A stretch of DNA of 64,000 nucleotides, taken from contig CM058232.1 in the NCBI GenBank assembly GCA_030180135.1, positions 72,470,016-72,534,015 of the forward strand, given 5' to 3'. Positions within the stretch are counted from its first letter, which is position 1. Each line of letters starts with the position of its first letter. A model generated the notes under the pieces. The model searched no databases. It was not told where the DNA came from and saw only the letters and a list, made by a program, of their open reading frames with translations. The DNA comes from Orychophragmus violaceus (Eukaryota; Streptophyta; Magnoliopsida; Brassicales; Brassicaceae). A program made the translations under genes and the position numbers. Below are positions 11,400 through 22,025 of the stretch, piece after piece.

Positions 11400-12770
11400 A
11401 ACTCGTCACGGAGGATGATGCTGATCGTATCCTTAGACTGAAAATTTTTAGACTAAATGAGGATATAACGGTTTAGGGCTTCTCTTCTAATGGTGTTTAC
11501 AGCTCCAAAAGTGGTTATAAATTACTTGATAGTATACAGGAAGCAAGCTCCCCTCTTACTCATAATCTATCTCCTCTGGAAAGTGGCCTATGGAAAAAAG
11601 CTGTGGAAACTCAAAACGCCATCTAAACTTCGCCATTTTATCTGGAAAGCATTAGCTGGTGCACTTGTAGTGAAGGAAAGTCTGGCTTCTCGAGGTGTTC
11701 AAGTGGATACTACATGCGCAGTGTGCAGAAATGGCCCGGAGACTATCTGTCATCTTCTGTTCATGTGCCCTACAGCAAAGGAAGCTTGGGAATAATCTAG
11801 TCTCCCGCTTTCTTCTCACGGTTTTTCTCATAATTCGGTGTTCCTGAATCTACACTTCTAAATTGAAAGTAGCATACAACACAGAGGAACAACATCTCTT
11901 GCCTACGTCTTCCCATGGTTGCTTTAGAAAATATGGAAATCGAGGAACTCTCTGGTGTTTGAACATACAAGGCTAGACCCAAACACTGTCTGCTCCAAAG
12001 GACTGGAGGAGGCTATGATCTGGTTAAGCATTCAAAACTCGCAAGCATCACAAATTGGAAACAAAACTCCACAAGTAAATCCGCTTAGTGGCTGGAAGAA
12101 ACCCCCTCCATATGTCCTCAAATGCAACATGGGAGCTACTTGGACTGAGTCTCACCAAATATGTGGAGTTTCATGGATCACAAGAGATAATGTTGGTAAC
12201 ACTCTCTTTCATAGTCGTCGTTCTTATAATTGTGTCTAATCGTTGGTGGAATCTGAACTCCGCAGTGTATTATGGGCAGTCGAGTCAATGCTTAATATGA
12301 GACAGGATCAAATCATATTAGAATCCTCTCTGGAAATGGCACGAGAAGCCCTGCTTCAGCCACATCTCTTTCCTAATGTCCAATCTCTGGTGAATACTAT
12401 CATGGATCATCTTCATCACTTTCACAATTGGTCTCTTGATCATACTTCTGTTTCGGCAAACAGAGCTGCCCTAGAGATTGCCATTAGTGTGATTAGAAAC
12501 CATATATTCCAGTTGTATGTTGCTCGTCGTGGTCCATCTTGGCTTCAAGGCTTACTTTGAGCGGATGCATCTTCTTTATAAAGTCTTCTGTGAGCTTTAC
12601 TTTGATCACGGACCTCGATGGGATGAAGGTCACGATTTCGTGTTCCCCAAGAAGACTTTTCTCAGTCGCAACTTTCATGTAATGCCTACTGGCATGTTTC
12701 TTTTTGTTTTCCGTTGTAAGGCTTATGCCTAAACTCGTGCTTTGATGAATTTAAAAGCGTTAAAAAACAG
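11400..12770 (+). pseudogene. LINE relic, 3' part (zf-RVT, RNase H, tail)
   Basis: The continuation of the LINE split by Copia A. 11590-11795 encodes the zinc-binding domain found after plant LINE reverse transcriptases (LWKLKTPSKLRHFIWKA..., CAVCRNG..ETICHLLFMCP). 12090-12560 encodes an RNase H-like domain beginning WKKPPPYVLKCN. Several stops and frame changes separate the pieces. The last part (12700-12770) resembles plant LINE 3' ends (GTTGTAAGGCTT..) and runs into a short A run. It appears to end within an intron of the peroxidase gene that follows. Confidence 0.8.
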
Positions 12771-12853
12771 ACTTGCTTCAAAATGACACTTCTATTGATT
12801 GATGCATCTCTGTAATTTGTATATAAACAACATATAAAATTTGTCTTTTATAG

Positions 12854-13017
12854 GTGCGAGTAAATGGACAAAACGTAGCACCAATCTACAAATTCCTCAA
12901 GTCAAAGAAACTCACTTTCTTGGGAACTAGGATGAAATGGAACTTCACCAAGTTCTTGGTCAGCAAAGATGGTCAAGTAATTGATCGTTATGGACCAACT
13001 GTCCCACCGAGGTCTCT
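12854..13017 (+). pseudogene. Glutathione peroxidase exon (host gene fragment)
   Basis: Starts directly after a good 3' splice site (TTTTATAG, ends 12853). Reads VRVNGQN.APIYKFLKS...KWNFTKFLVSKDGQVIDRYGPT, the C-terminal part of plant phospholipid-hydroperoxide-type glutathione peroxidases. The WNFTKFL motif carries the catalytic Trp/Asn of the family; the catalytic Cys and Gln exons are not in the window. The match breaks down after PRSL, where the family normally has S-L-S-I-E. The upstream exons are missing or lie beyond the LINE/gypsy stack, so the gene is probably dead, but a very long intron cannot be excluded. Confidence 0.75.
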
Positions 13018-13575
13018 ATCAGTCACTAACTTTTTAACTCTTTACAAAATATGGATAGGCTTGGCTTGTGACATTGTAATACTCTTGCCTTGCAGGCCAG
13101 GCATTACCCGAGGCATCTCAGCAGTCTATATTTCAGGCTGATATATCTGTGGTATTGGCCATCCTCGTGCTGGAACTTTGTGGTTTCGTGCATTAAAGCG
13201 GTACTCTATTCCATCGTAAGTAGGCAGAGCTAGATACCTTTAACTTATTGATGAAGCTTGCAGCAAGAATCCAATCCTTGTGTATATAATGTGGTTTTTG
13301 TTACAAGAGGCAGATCATAGAAATTTACCTTCACCTGTATTGCTTTGTATGGATAACATAAAATCCATTTTGAGGACAATCCAATGGATGTGTTTTGTTG
13401 TCATTGTTAAATTGTTATTTTGCTATAGAGGATTATGATGTATTCTGACCAAACTCCTTTTTATGTAGAAGAACAAACATTTCTTTCTTCTGTTTTTTTA
13501 ATATATTGTATTGGATGTGTGAGCACCAATTACAAATTTAACCATCAATGAAGTCATACAAAGTTGTGTACCAAT
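13018..13575. other. Intergenic or 3'-UTR sequence after the peroxidase exon
   Basis: AT-rich, no family-matching exon found. A TTGCAG acceptor-like site at 13095 starts a short open frame that I could not assign. This separates the plus-strand peroxidase exon from the convergent minus-strand gene. Confidence 0.5.
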
Positions 13576-13752
13576 TTAACATAAATAAAAGACGACATAG
13601 GGCTGCACATGTAGTTTCGTCAAGAATGGTTTTCCGGAGCCCATTAAGATCAAAGCGCGACCTGCCTCATACCAACCACCATGTTTTCCGTTCACAAACA
13701 AATCTGGTGTTGCCTCCAACACTTGCAATGGTTTTCTCAGAAAATCAATCTT
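13576..13752 (-). pseudogene. Last exon of an unidentified host gene
   Basis: On the minus strand an open exon follows a CAATAG acceptor (13753-13760) and ends in TAA at 13576-13578. It reads ..RKPLQVLEATPDLFVNGKHGG and continues ..GWYEAGRALILMGSGKP. The composition is that of a real protein, but I do not recognise the family. It is preceded by the exon at 13888-13921, in which the CACTA element is inserted. Confidence 0.5.
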
Positions 13753-13887
13753 CTATTGTCGGAACGCAGATAAGAAGTAAAATTCCTCTCCAACAATCTA
13801 AAACTTCCACCATAAAGACAACACAAATACTTCAAACCACTAAAAACGAAGACAATATCCATAAATTCAAGAGAATAAGTAGATTAC

Positions 13888-13921
13888 CTTCAATTGCATC
13901 CACCAAACATCATGAAGAGGA
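13888..13921 (-). pseudogene. Host exon split by the CACTA insertion, downstream half
   Basis: Reads ..LHDVWWMQLK and stops at a good donor (AAG|GTAATC, exon end at 13888). Its upstream half lies on the far side of the CACTA element at 41554-41591 (..ETNGVIVLLEAP). Across the 27.6-kb insertion, with the GGA duplication counted once, the frame is continuous. This is independent support for the CACTA boundaries. Confidence 0.55.
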
Positions 13922-14370
13922 CACTACAAGAAAACATGTATTTAGCGACGGCGTAAATAGTTGCAATTCAGTCGTAAACTCTGTTTTGTGACCCAATAGC
14001 GACTAAATGAGTTAGTCTAGAATATTTCGTCACTAATCCTATTAGTCACTATTTTGGTCGCTAAATTACGACTATGTAGCAACTATATATATTTCGTGAA
14101 TATTAGTCGCTAATTGCATCGCAACAATTAGCGACTAATGAGCGACTATTATACGACCAAACAACGACTCTATTATAGTCGTTATAAAGTCGTCAAAGAA
14201 GTGGTCGCTATGTAGTCGCTAAATTTAGCAACCTTTTTGCGACTATTTGGCAACTATTATAGCGACTGAATTAGTCATCAGGAATTTAAATTTTGTCCAT
14301 ATTACGACTACTTAGCTAGTGGTTTGTGATTATTGTCGCGACTAATTAGCGACTAAGTACCGACTAATAA
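13922..14370. repeat. CACTA left terminal inverted repeat and subterminal repeats
   Basis: After the TIR, about 440 bases are dense in TTAGCGACTA, TAGTCGCTA and GCAACTAT words in both orientations. In En/Spm such repeats are the binding sites of the TnpA-type protein. The matching array is at 41200-41553. Confidence 0.9.
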
Positions 14371-14599
14371 CTTGAAGCGGAATAAGAATTAAATTCCAAT
14401 TTGGTTTTCGGTTTTCCACTATTTTGGTTTTTGTATTTTGATTGTACTATTAAATTTTGAATCTTAAAGCTTTTTAAAAATACACAACATAATATTAAAT
14501 TTTAAGAACCTAAAGTGCATTACATTGTGTCTTAAAATTCAAAACAACAAAAACATCAAAACATCCAGACATTATAGACAAGACTGAATAAGTGGAGAC
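14371..14599. other. CACTA 3' flank of the TNP1-like gene
   Basis: AT-rich sequence between the subterminal array and the stop codon of the TNP1-like gene; likely 3' UTR. No other feature seen. Confidence 0.4.
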
Positions 14600-14893
14600 C
14601 TAAGGAGAAGGAGAAGAGGGAGTTGGAACAAACTTGGTTTTGCAGAAGTCGAGGTATGTCTGGTTCGTTTTCCGAAGATATTTTTCCACCATGCCCAACT
14701 CCTTCTGCTCATTTGCTTGTCGCGCTAGCTCAGCAGCTTGTGATTCAATTTTGCGTTTAGCTTCTCGAGCTATTGTTGCAGTGAGTTATATAATGAAGAG
14801 CTACTCGGTTACTTGTGCTTTCCAGAGGCGTGAGACTCTCCGAGACTTCCAATACCATAAGCATGGCCTCTATCATCCACAATTGTTGACTAG
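14600..14893 (-). pseudogene. TNP1-like (Transposase_24) gene, C-terminal exon
   Basis: Minus strand, stop TAG at 14600-14602. The last ~50 codons are charged and helical (AKRKIESQAAELARQANEQK), typical of the coiled-coil tail of these proteins. Upstream in another frame is DDRGHAYGIGSLGES, the D.RG..YG.GSL motif that precedes it in the family. The frame change and two stops between them mean at least one frameshift. Separated from the rest of the gene (22026-24687) by the gypsy element. Confidence 0.7.
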
Positions 14894-14943
14894 GAGACAG
14901 AAAAGATAGTGAAACAATTAGCAAATGGTTAAAGAATGACAAC

Positions 14944-16157
14944 TGATATATCATGGTTTTTACCCAGTTTAGACCATGATATAGTTGTGTTTTTAGTGTC
15001 TTTTGTATTCGTTTAGAGTCTTTTACAGGTTTAATCAAGTTTGGAGCTAATTGGAGATATTTGGAGCATTTTGGGACTTTTGGGACGTTTTGGCCGAGAG
15101 CTTAAGTCACTGTCCGATTTATTGATCATGCATCGACCGACACACCTTGTGCATCGGTCGACACACTAGCGAGATGGGCCGTACGCGTCGGTTTAACAAG
15201 ATATGAAGATTTGCAAAGAGGCCCAGAATAGTTCCAGTATTTACACAGAAGCCCCATCCGAGATTATACCTATATATACTAGTTTTTGGTGTTGATTTTA
15301 CCTACGCTTTACATTAGGCTTTGATACTATTAGCTAAGAGATTTCTAGAGCTTTTGGGGCTGATCTATTTCCTGTATTCACTTATTTTGGAGAAGATTTC
15401 GAACCCCTTTATCTATTTAATTTCTTATATGCAATCTATTATTTCTTTGATTATGTTTTCATTAATCATGTCTGAGTAGATCCATAGTTGAGTTTAGGGT
15501 TTCTCACATAGGATTTCATGACTTGCTAGACTTGTTCAAATTCAGTTAAGGATTCATAACTATATCTGTTCTTCAATTTAATTGTGCTTAAAGCTAGTTC
15601 TAACCTGATCAATTAGAATCTAGATCTTAGGTTGCTAAATACGCCACGGAAGTGGGGTTTAGGAATCTGAACTAATTAAATTGGGCAATTAAACTTTGCG
15701 CAAACGGAAGTTTGGTTTAGGATAATTGTGAACATATCAAACTTGGGATTAATGCTAGTTTAATCTGTTAGTTCTCGCAAACGAAAGTTTGGTTTGCTGC
15801 ACTTAGGCTTAGAGAATTATCGCAAAGGAATTTGGTTAATTCTATATCTGTGTTTTGAGTTCTAGAACTGTGCTTAATTAGATCCTTGCTGAATGATCTG
15901 TCTGCTTGTCTGATTTCCTGAGAATACCCTAGGCTTGACGCTTTTAGTTTATTGCTTCACAACCGTTAATCTCTGCTACTGTTTACTTTCTTGCTTCGCA
16001 ATTTATTTACTTCACCATCTGCTTATTTCTAGTATTAATCTCTACGTTTCTGTTTCTATTAAGACCAAGTGTCCCTGTGGATTCGATAGCCCTATATACT
16101 ACTTTGACATTGCTGTTCACTTGCAGTTTAGAATAGGGTAAAACTTTGAGCCTATCA
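14944..16157 (+). repeat. 5' LTR of the gag-only gypsy
   Basis: 1,214 bp. Contains the word pair GCATCGACCGACACAC / GTGCATCGGTCGACAC (15129-15166) and a weak TATATATA (15271). Short ORFs within it occur identically in the 3' LTR and are not genes. Confidence 0.95.
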
Positions 16158-16163
16158 AGTTTT

Positions 16164-16182
16164 TGGCGCCGTTGCCGGGGAC
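16164..16182 (+). other. Primer binding site, tRNA-Asp type
   Basis: TGGCGCCGTTGCCGGGGAC begins 6 bases after the LTR. This is the primer site seen in many plant Athila/Tat gypsy elements, from memory assigned to tRNA-Asp. Confidence 0.75.
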
Positions 16183-16428
16183 TCTTAGAGTCTTCGATAG
16201 GACCGAACTTAGTGTTTTTACTAGAAATTTTTCTTTTTGTTTTTGTTCTTTTTCGTTTTTATTTTTGATTTTGCTAACTTTTTCTCTGATTTCTCACTGT
16301 CGCAGGTACGAAATTCGCCTTGCGTCGATCGTTGCATCCCTTGCGTCGATCGTCACTAGGCGATTCTGAGATTGAATCGATCGTTGCACTGATAGCATCG
16401 ATCGTTGCTGGACGATTACAGACAGTTT
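16183..16428 (+). other. Leader of the gag-only gypsy with TCGATCGTTGC words
   Basis: Untranslated leader between the PBS and the gag ATG. Four CGATCGTTGC/CGATCGTCAC words cluster at 16324-16410, immediately before the start codon. Confidence 0.7.
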
Positions 16429-19080
16429 ATGCCAACGCAGAAAACTCGAAGTAATCCAAACTCGAGCTTGGTTAATCTCGGACTAGAGGAACTTGGACGT
16501 CTAGAGAGGACTAACAGAAAAGAAAGAAGAGAGAGAATGGTACGAGAACGTTTGATCTTGATACCAGATGCTGAAGGTACCCTGAGGGACCAGGATGACA
16601 ACCCGTACAATGCTGCTGGGCATCAGGTTGATGCTGAAGGGAATGTCATCCCTGATCCTCCTGAGCAACATCAACATGAGCTGAACCGAAACCAGGGTCA
16701 AGGACAGGCCCAAGGTAGAGAGATGGTGGTTCATGAGAGGACACTAGCTGATTACAACAGACCTGACGAGTTTCATGCAAACCGAGCAGCTCTAGTGCTT
16801 CCTGCTTTTGAGAGGAATGATTTTGAGGTAAAGACCATCTACTACCAGCTGATGAGACATATTGCTTTTCATGGTCTTCAAGCAGAGCAGCCTATGGATC
16901 ACATTGACAAGTTTGAAGACATAGTCACTGGCATGAAGTATGAAGGAGTATGCCCGGACTATCTGTTCCTTAAGCTATTTCCGCACAGTCTTGCTGGAGA
17001 CGCTAGTGCATGGCTGAGACAACTGGCACCTGGTCAGTATACTACTTGGGCAGCCTTAAAGAGTGAGTTCTTGCGTCACTTTTATGATGATGCGCGCTCG
17101 GATCAGTCCAGACAGGACATACTCACCTTTTCCCAAGGCGCTGTGGAGCCCTTGAAGACTTCCTGGATGAGATTTAAGCAGTATCAGCGTGACTGTCCAC
17201 ACCATGGATTCACAGAAGTACAGCTGATTGGTATCTTCTTCAGAGGCATAGATCTCCCTTATCAGACTGCGCTGGATAATTCCAGTAATGCTAATTTCAA
17301 CACCAGGACTCCTACACAAGCTAAGCAGTTGATTGAGAACCTGATTGGCAGCAACAGTTGCAAGACAATGGATGAAAGGAGGAAGAAATCTGGTAGAACT
17401 GTAGAGAATTCTGATATAGCTAATATAAGATCCAGATTGGACACAGTCTACAATCTCCTGACTAGTAAGAAATCTGTCCACTTTGCCCAAGATGTAGAGG
17501 TGATTCAGGCTGAGGAGGAAACTCAGGAAGAAGATGTGAATTTCATAGGAGGTTCTGGTTTCCAAGGTAATAGATTTGGTAATCAACAGGGGAACATATT
17601 CTCCAATGGTGGACAGACTGGTGGTTTTCAGAAGACCTATGGACAAGGTACTCAGAGAACCTATGGATCTACATCCTATCAGACTCCTCCTGCGCCTACA
17701 GCCCATGAGAGCAAAATGGAGGCTATGATGGAACAACTGATTGAGAGTCAGACCAAGATTTCTGTGGACTGCAACAAGAAGTTGGACGCTGTCTATGAAG
17801 ACCTCAATGGGAAATTTGAGTCTCTGAGCACTCACATGAAGCAGTTGGACACTCAGGTAAACCAGATGTCCAGCTCACTGAAGGGAAAAGGAGTGGCAGA
17901 CACTCATGTTAAGGCCTGGTCTGTGTGCATTAATGATGGATCTCACCTAGGTGAAAGATTTGATCTAAGTACAGATGAGTTGGTGACAGAACAGGAATTT
18001 TCGGATATTTGTGAAAAACTCTCGGGTGAAATCTGCTGCAGTGCGTCGATCGATGCAACATCTGTGCCGATCGATACACCCGTCGGGATGGCAACGATCG
18101 ACACACCCTTAGTGTCGGTCGTTGCAGGGCGTGAATGGACAGAACTGTCGGATGATAATGACATAAATGCTGACTTGGAGCTTGATCGCCTATTCAATGG
18201 AGCCTCTGAGATTTCTCAACAGGAGATCTACGAGCAGATCTTTAGACAACACTCCTCAGTGTCTGAAGTGATTAGGCAAGAGATTGAAGAGCTGAAGAAA
18301 TTAGAAGGGGTTGGTGAAGAATTGGAAGAAATTCCAACTTCTGATGATCCACCTTATCATCCATGTGTGCAAAGGTACCTGAACAAGATGTTGCCCCTGG
18401 ATGATGATCTGAAAGACTGGGTAATAATAGTTCCTCAGCATATCAGTGATGTTCTGCTAACTAAGGTCCCGAAGAAGCTATCTGATCCTGGAGTCTTTGT
18501 GCTGGATTGTTCTATCTTTGAGGATAGTTTTAGACGCTCTCTGTGTGATTTAGGAGCTGCTGGAAGTTTGATGCCTTATTCTGTGGCAGAGAAGCTGGGT
18601 ATGCTGGATTTTACTCCCACTAGGACTTCTCTTGTTCTAGCTGATCAGTCCATACGAGTTCCTGAAGGACTCCTTATGGACATTCCGGTGAGAGTTGGAA
18701 ACTACTTAGTTCCAACGGACTTCCTTGTGCTGAAATATGACTGTGATCCGGATGAAGCATTATTGCTTGGGAGACCCTTTTTGGCTACAGCAGGAGCGCT
18801 GATTGATGTTAGGAACAGCCTGATAGACCTCCATCTGGGAGATGAACCACTGCACTATGAGATGGATAAGCTGCGAAAGCCACTGATAGATGGGCAGACA
18901 TTCACCATAAGGGACGCAGATTTTGAGCAGCCTGATCATACCATGGTTATAGATCCTGGAGCACATTTCACTCCATCTTCTCTTGGACATGAGCATTCCG
19001 CAACAGCCTACTCACCACCTTGGATGAGGAGACTTGAACAGAGACAGAAAAAGTCTCTGTCAAGACCTCCTGGTACTTGA
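16429..19080 (+). CDS. Gag-protease protein of a non-autonomous gypsy element
   Basis: 883 codons from the first ATG at 16429 (an upstream in-frame TTG is not a credible start). Residues about 125-310 form a retrotransposon gag domain (ASAWLRQLAPGQYTTWAALKSEFL, then RQDILTFSQG). The middle is Gly/Gln-rich and then helical. About residues 540-575 carry repeated SID/TID words encoded by TCGATCGA-type DNA. Residues about 700-800 are an aspartic-protease fold with CDLGAAGSLMPYS (usual family motif DLGAS.SLMP) and LLGRPFLATAGALID. The frame is fully open, suggesting recent selection or recent insertion. No zinc knuckle was seen. The product should assemble particles for RNA supplied in trans with RT and integrase. 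Confidence 0.9.
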   Translation: MPTQKTRSNPNSSLVNLGLEELGRLERTNRKERRERMVRERLILIPDAEGTLRDQDDNPYNAAGHQVDAEGNVIPDPPEQHQHELNRNQGQGQAQGREMVVHERTLADYNRPDEFHANRAALVLPAFERNDFEVKTIYYQLMRHIAFHGLQAEQPMDHIDKFEDIVTGMKYEGVCPDYLFLKLFPHSLAGDASAWLRQLAPGQYTTWAALKSEFLRHFYDDARSDQSRQDILTFSQGAVEPLKTSWMRFKQYQRDCPHHGFTEVQLIGIFFRGIDLPYQTALDNSSNANFNTRTPTQAKQLIENLIGSNSCKTMDERRKKSGRTVENSDIANIRSRLDTVYNLLTSKKSVHFAQDVEVIQAEEETQEEDVNFIGGSGFQGNRFGNQQGNIFSNGGQTGGFQKTYGQGTQRTYGSTSYQTPPAPTAHESKMEAMMEQLIESQTKISVDCNKKLDAVYEDLNGKFESLSTHMKQLDTQVNQMSSSLKGKGVADTHVKAWSVCINDGSHLGERFDLSTDELVTEQEFSDICEKLSGEICCSASIDATSVPIDTPVGMATIDTPLVSVVAGREWTELSDDNDINADLELDRLFNGASEISQQEIYEQIFRQHSSVSEVIRQEIEELKKLEGVGEELEEIPTSDDPPYHPCVQRYLNKMLPLDDDLKDWVIIVPQHISDVLLTKVPKKLSDPGVFVLDCSIFEDSFRRSLCDLGAAGSLMPYSVAEKLGMLDFTPTRTSLVLADQSIRVPEGLLMDIPVRVGNYLVPTDFLVLKYDCDPDEALLLGRPFLATAGALIDVRNSLIDLHLGDEPLHYEMDKLRKPLIDGQTFTIRDADFEQPDHTMVIDPGAHFTPSSLGHEHSATAYSPPWMRRLEQRQKKSLSRPPGT

Positions 19081-20423
19081 AAATTCCCATCCGTCCGGTC
19101 AAGCTATTGACCTTAAACAAGCGCTGGGTGGGAGGCAACCCACCATTAGGTACTGGTGTTTTTCTACTTAATTTTTGGTGTTTTTGTTAGGATTTTACGT
19201 TTGTTTTTGTTTCTTGTGAGTTTATGTTTGCAGGTCTCGGTTAAATCGCAGTGCAACGATCGACGCATTTTTGTGTCGATCGTCACAACACGAAAGGAAT
19301 CGCATTGCAGCGATCGTTGCGGTCCTGAGCAACGATCGACTATACACGAAAATCGCCATGTAACGGTCGATGCACTCAGTGCAACGATCGATGCTCAGCG
19401 ACAGAGGTAACCCGACAGACATAATTTCACCTTTTCAATTTTTATTTTCTTTTTACCGATCCTTCGCTGGACACTACTGGGGACAGTGTGTCTTAAGTGT
19501 GGGGGAGGTGCTACTGACTTTTGTTTTCTGTTTTCTTAAGAGTCAGTCCGTTTTTCAAAAATTTTTGTTTTATTGAGTCAAAATTGTTTAAGTAAGAAAC
19601 TATGATTTTCTGAGAAGATTTACAAGACTTGCAGGAACTTAAGTAACCATTGGGATGAAGTTGCAGGATCTATCTATGACTATTAGAAAACCCCATCACA
19701 GATCAACCTACTGGGAACACCTACATCACTTCAGGTATCAGAGGATCCTTTTACTGACTTAGATTTCTCACCTAAGGGCTTGGTATACTTTGTGTCGGAT
19801 TCCCTTGTTAGTTCTGACACAGCCTGTAAACCTGTCCTATTTAGTTCCCTTCTCCCCTTCTGTAAAGTAAAAAAAAAAAAAGATAATAAACTGAGGATGA
19901 GTTAGTAACTCCGAAGTGGTCATGGGAATAGTAGCAAACACTATTATCTCTCATGTGATCCATGGAATGTGTCCAAAGTACACCCCATAACGGGAAGAAC
20001 ACTGATAAAAAAAATAAAATGATACCCAATGTGGGAAAAATCAGTTGTTAAAGAAGGGAAAGAGAAGAAAGGGACTAGAGAAAGATAGTATGGTGGTCTA
20101 GAGCTGATAAGGTAAGAATCCATGTGCCCTTTGATCGATAATCCTTAGGTGAGACCGCACTTAAATACTTGCAGAAGTCAGTAGGGAGAATTTGAATGCT
20201 TGAATGTGATTGTGGAGTTTTACCTAGGACAGTTGCTAAGTGTGGGGGAAGTACATTGTGGTCTTGATATCCTGTGATTGATTCTTGCAGTGGTTTACTA
20301 AGGGGAATCTGAGTATTGTAGCTTCTAGGATGAAATGAGTTTCTGAAGAGTTTTCAAACCTCTTCACCATGTTTTAGTTCTATGTTTTGCTTGAGGGCAA
20401 GCAAAGGCTAAGTGTGGGGGAGT
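19081..20423 (+). other. 3' noncoding region of the gag-only gypsy
   Basis: Contains a perfect 6-bp stem at 19127-19144 (GGTGGG-AGGCAA-CCCACC) 46 bases after the stop, and a cluster of AACGATCGA/TCGATCGT words (19250-19400). Three copies of TAAGTGTGGGGGA are at about 19494, 20238 and 20410, the last being the polypurine tract at the 3' LTR. No pol reading frame; 19640-20400 shows only short spurious frames. Confidence 0.75.
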
Positions 20424-21637
20424 TGATATATCATGGTTTTTACCCAGTTTAGACTATGATATAGTTGTGTTTTTAGTGTCTTTTGTATTCGTTTAGAGTC
20501 TTTTACAGGTTTAATCAAGTTTGGAGCTAATTGGAGATATTTGGAGCATTTTGGGACTTTTGGGACGTTTTGGCCGAGAGCTTAAGTCACTGTCCGATTT
20601 ATTGATCATGCATCGACCGACACACCTTGTGCATCGGTCGACACACTAGCGAGATGGGCCGTACGCGTCGGTTTAACAAGATATGAAGATTTGCAAAGAG
20701 GCCCAGAATAGTTCCAGTATTTACACAGAAGCCCCATCCGAGATTATACCTATATATACTAGTTTTTGGTGTTTATTTTACCTACGCTTTACATTAGGCT
20801 TTGATACTATTAGCTAAGAGATTTCTAGAGCTTTTGGGGCTGATCTATTTCCTGTATTCACTTATTTTGGAGAAGATTTCGAACCCCTTTATCTATTTAA
20901 TTTCTTATATGCAATCTATTATTTCTTTGATTATGTTTTCATTAATCATGTCTGAGTATATCCATAGTTGAGTTTAGGGTTTCTCACATAGGATTTCATG
21001 ACTTGCTAGACTTGTTCAAATTCAGTTAAGGATTCATAACTATATCTGTTCTTCAATTTAATTGTGCTTAAAGCTAGTTCTAACCTGATCAATTAGAATC
21101 TAGATCTTAGGTTGCTAAATACGCCACGGAAGTGGGGTTTAGGAATCTGAACTAATTAAATTGGGCAATTAAACTTTGCGCAAACGGAAGTTTGGTTTAG
21201 GATAATTGTGAACATATCAAACTTGGGATTAATGCTAGTTTAATCTGTTAGTTCTCGCAAACGAAAGTTTGGTTTGCTGCACTTAGGCTTAGAGAATTAT
21301 CGCAAAGGAATTTGGTTAATTCTATATCTGTGTTTTGAGTTCTAGAACTGTGCTTAATTAGATCATTGCTGAATGAACTGTCTGCTTGTCTGATTTCCTG
21401 AGAATACCCTAGGCTTGACGCTTTTAGTTTATTGCTTCACAACCGTTAATCTCTGCTACTGTTTACTTTCTTGCTTCGCAATTTATTTACTTCACCATCT
21501 GCTTATTTCTAGTATTAATCTCTACGTTTCTGTTTCTATTAAGACCAAGTGTCCCTGTGGATTCGATAGCCCTATATACTACTTTGACATTGCTGTTCAC
21601 TTGCAGTTTAGAATAGGGTAAAACTTTGAGCCTATCA
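20424..21637 (+). repeat. 3' LTR of the gag-only gypsy
   Basis: 1,214 bp, same length as the 5' LTR. Differences by eye include T/C at the 33rd base, G/T in TGGTGTTGATTTT, G/T in GAGTAGATCC, and two near the Lys-rich AGATCCTTGC segment. Confidence 0.95.
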
Positions 21638-22025
21638 ACAACACCGAATACATTAAGCTCTCTAAACTTATGGAATATGCAATAACACAACTGACAGACA
21701 GAACAAAAACGCGACGACAATATGAAACTGACAAAACAGAAACGCAACTGAACAATAACGCAACAAATTCATATATACAACATAACCAAAGAAAAACGGT
21801 TTGAGTATCATTTATGAATGAAAAACGCAAATGAATAACCAGTGCAACAGAACAAATACTGAACATTTTATGAATGATACACTAGATTTCAGAACAATAA
21901 CCAATTCAGCAGAACAAACTCCATATCAATGTAAACTACAGAACCAATGAAAAACGCATATGCTTAGACCAATGCAACAGAACTTAAAACACAAATGTTT
22001 AATGAATAACCAGAAGCATAGTTAC

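Larger units (their letters stand above)
14944..21637 (+). mobile_element. Gag/protease-only Ty3/gypsy element (non-autonomous, Athila/Tat-like)
   Basis: 6,694 bp with two 1,214-bp LTRs (TGATATATC...CCTATCA). The 5-bp TSD ACAAC is at 14939-14943 and 21638-21642. The internal region holds a single long intact gag-protease frame and no reverse transcriptase, RNase H or integrase. I count about 5 LTR differences by eye (about 0.4%), so it is young. The primer site and the GTGTGGGGGA tract are of the Athila/Tat type. It would depend on enzymes from another element. Confidence 0.95.

Noticed and set aside
15935..16141. Small hydrophobic frame, present identically at 21415-21621
   Set aside because: Part of both LTRs of the gypsy element; no start context or family.
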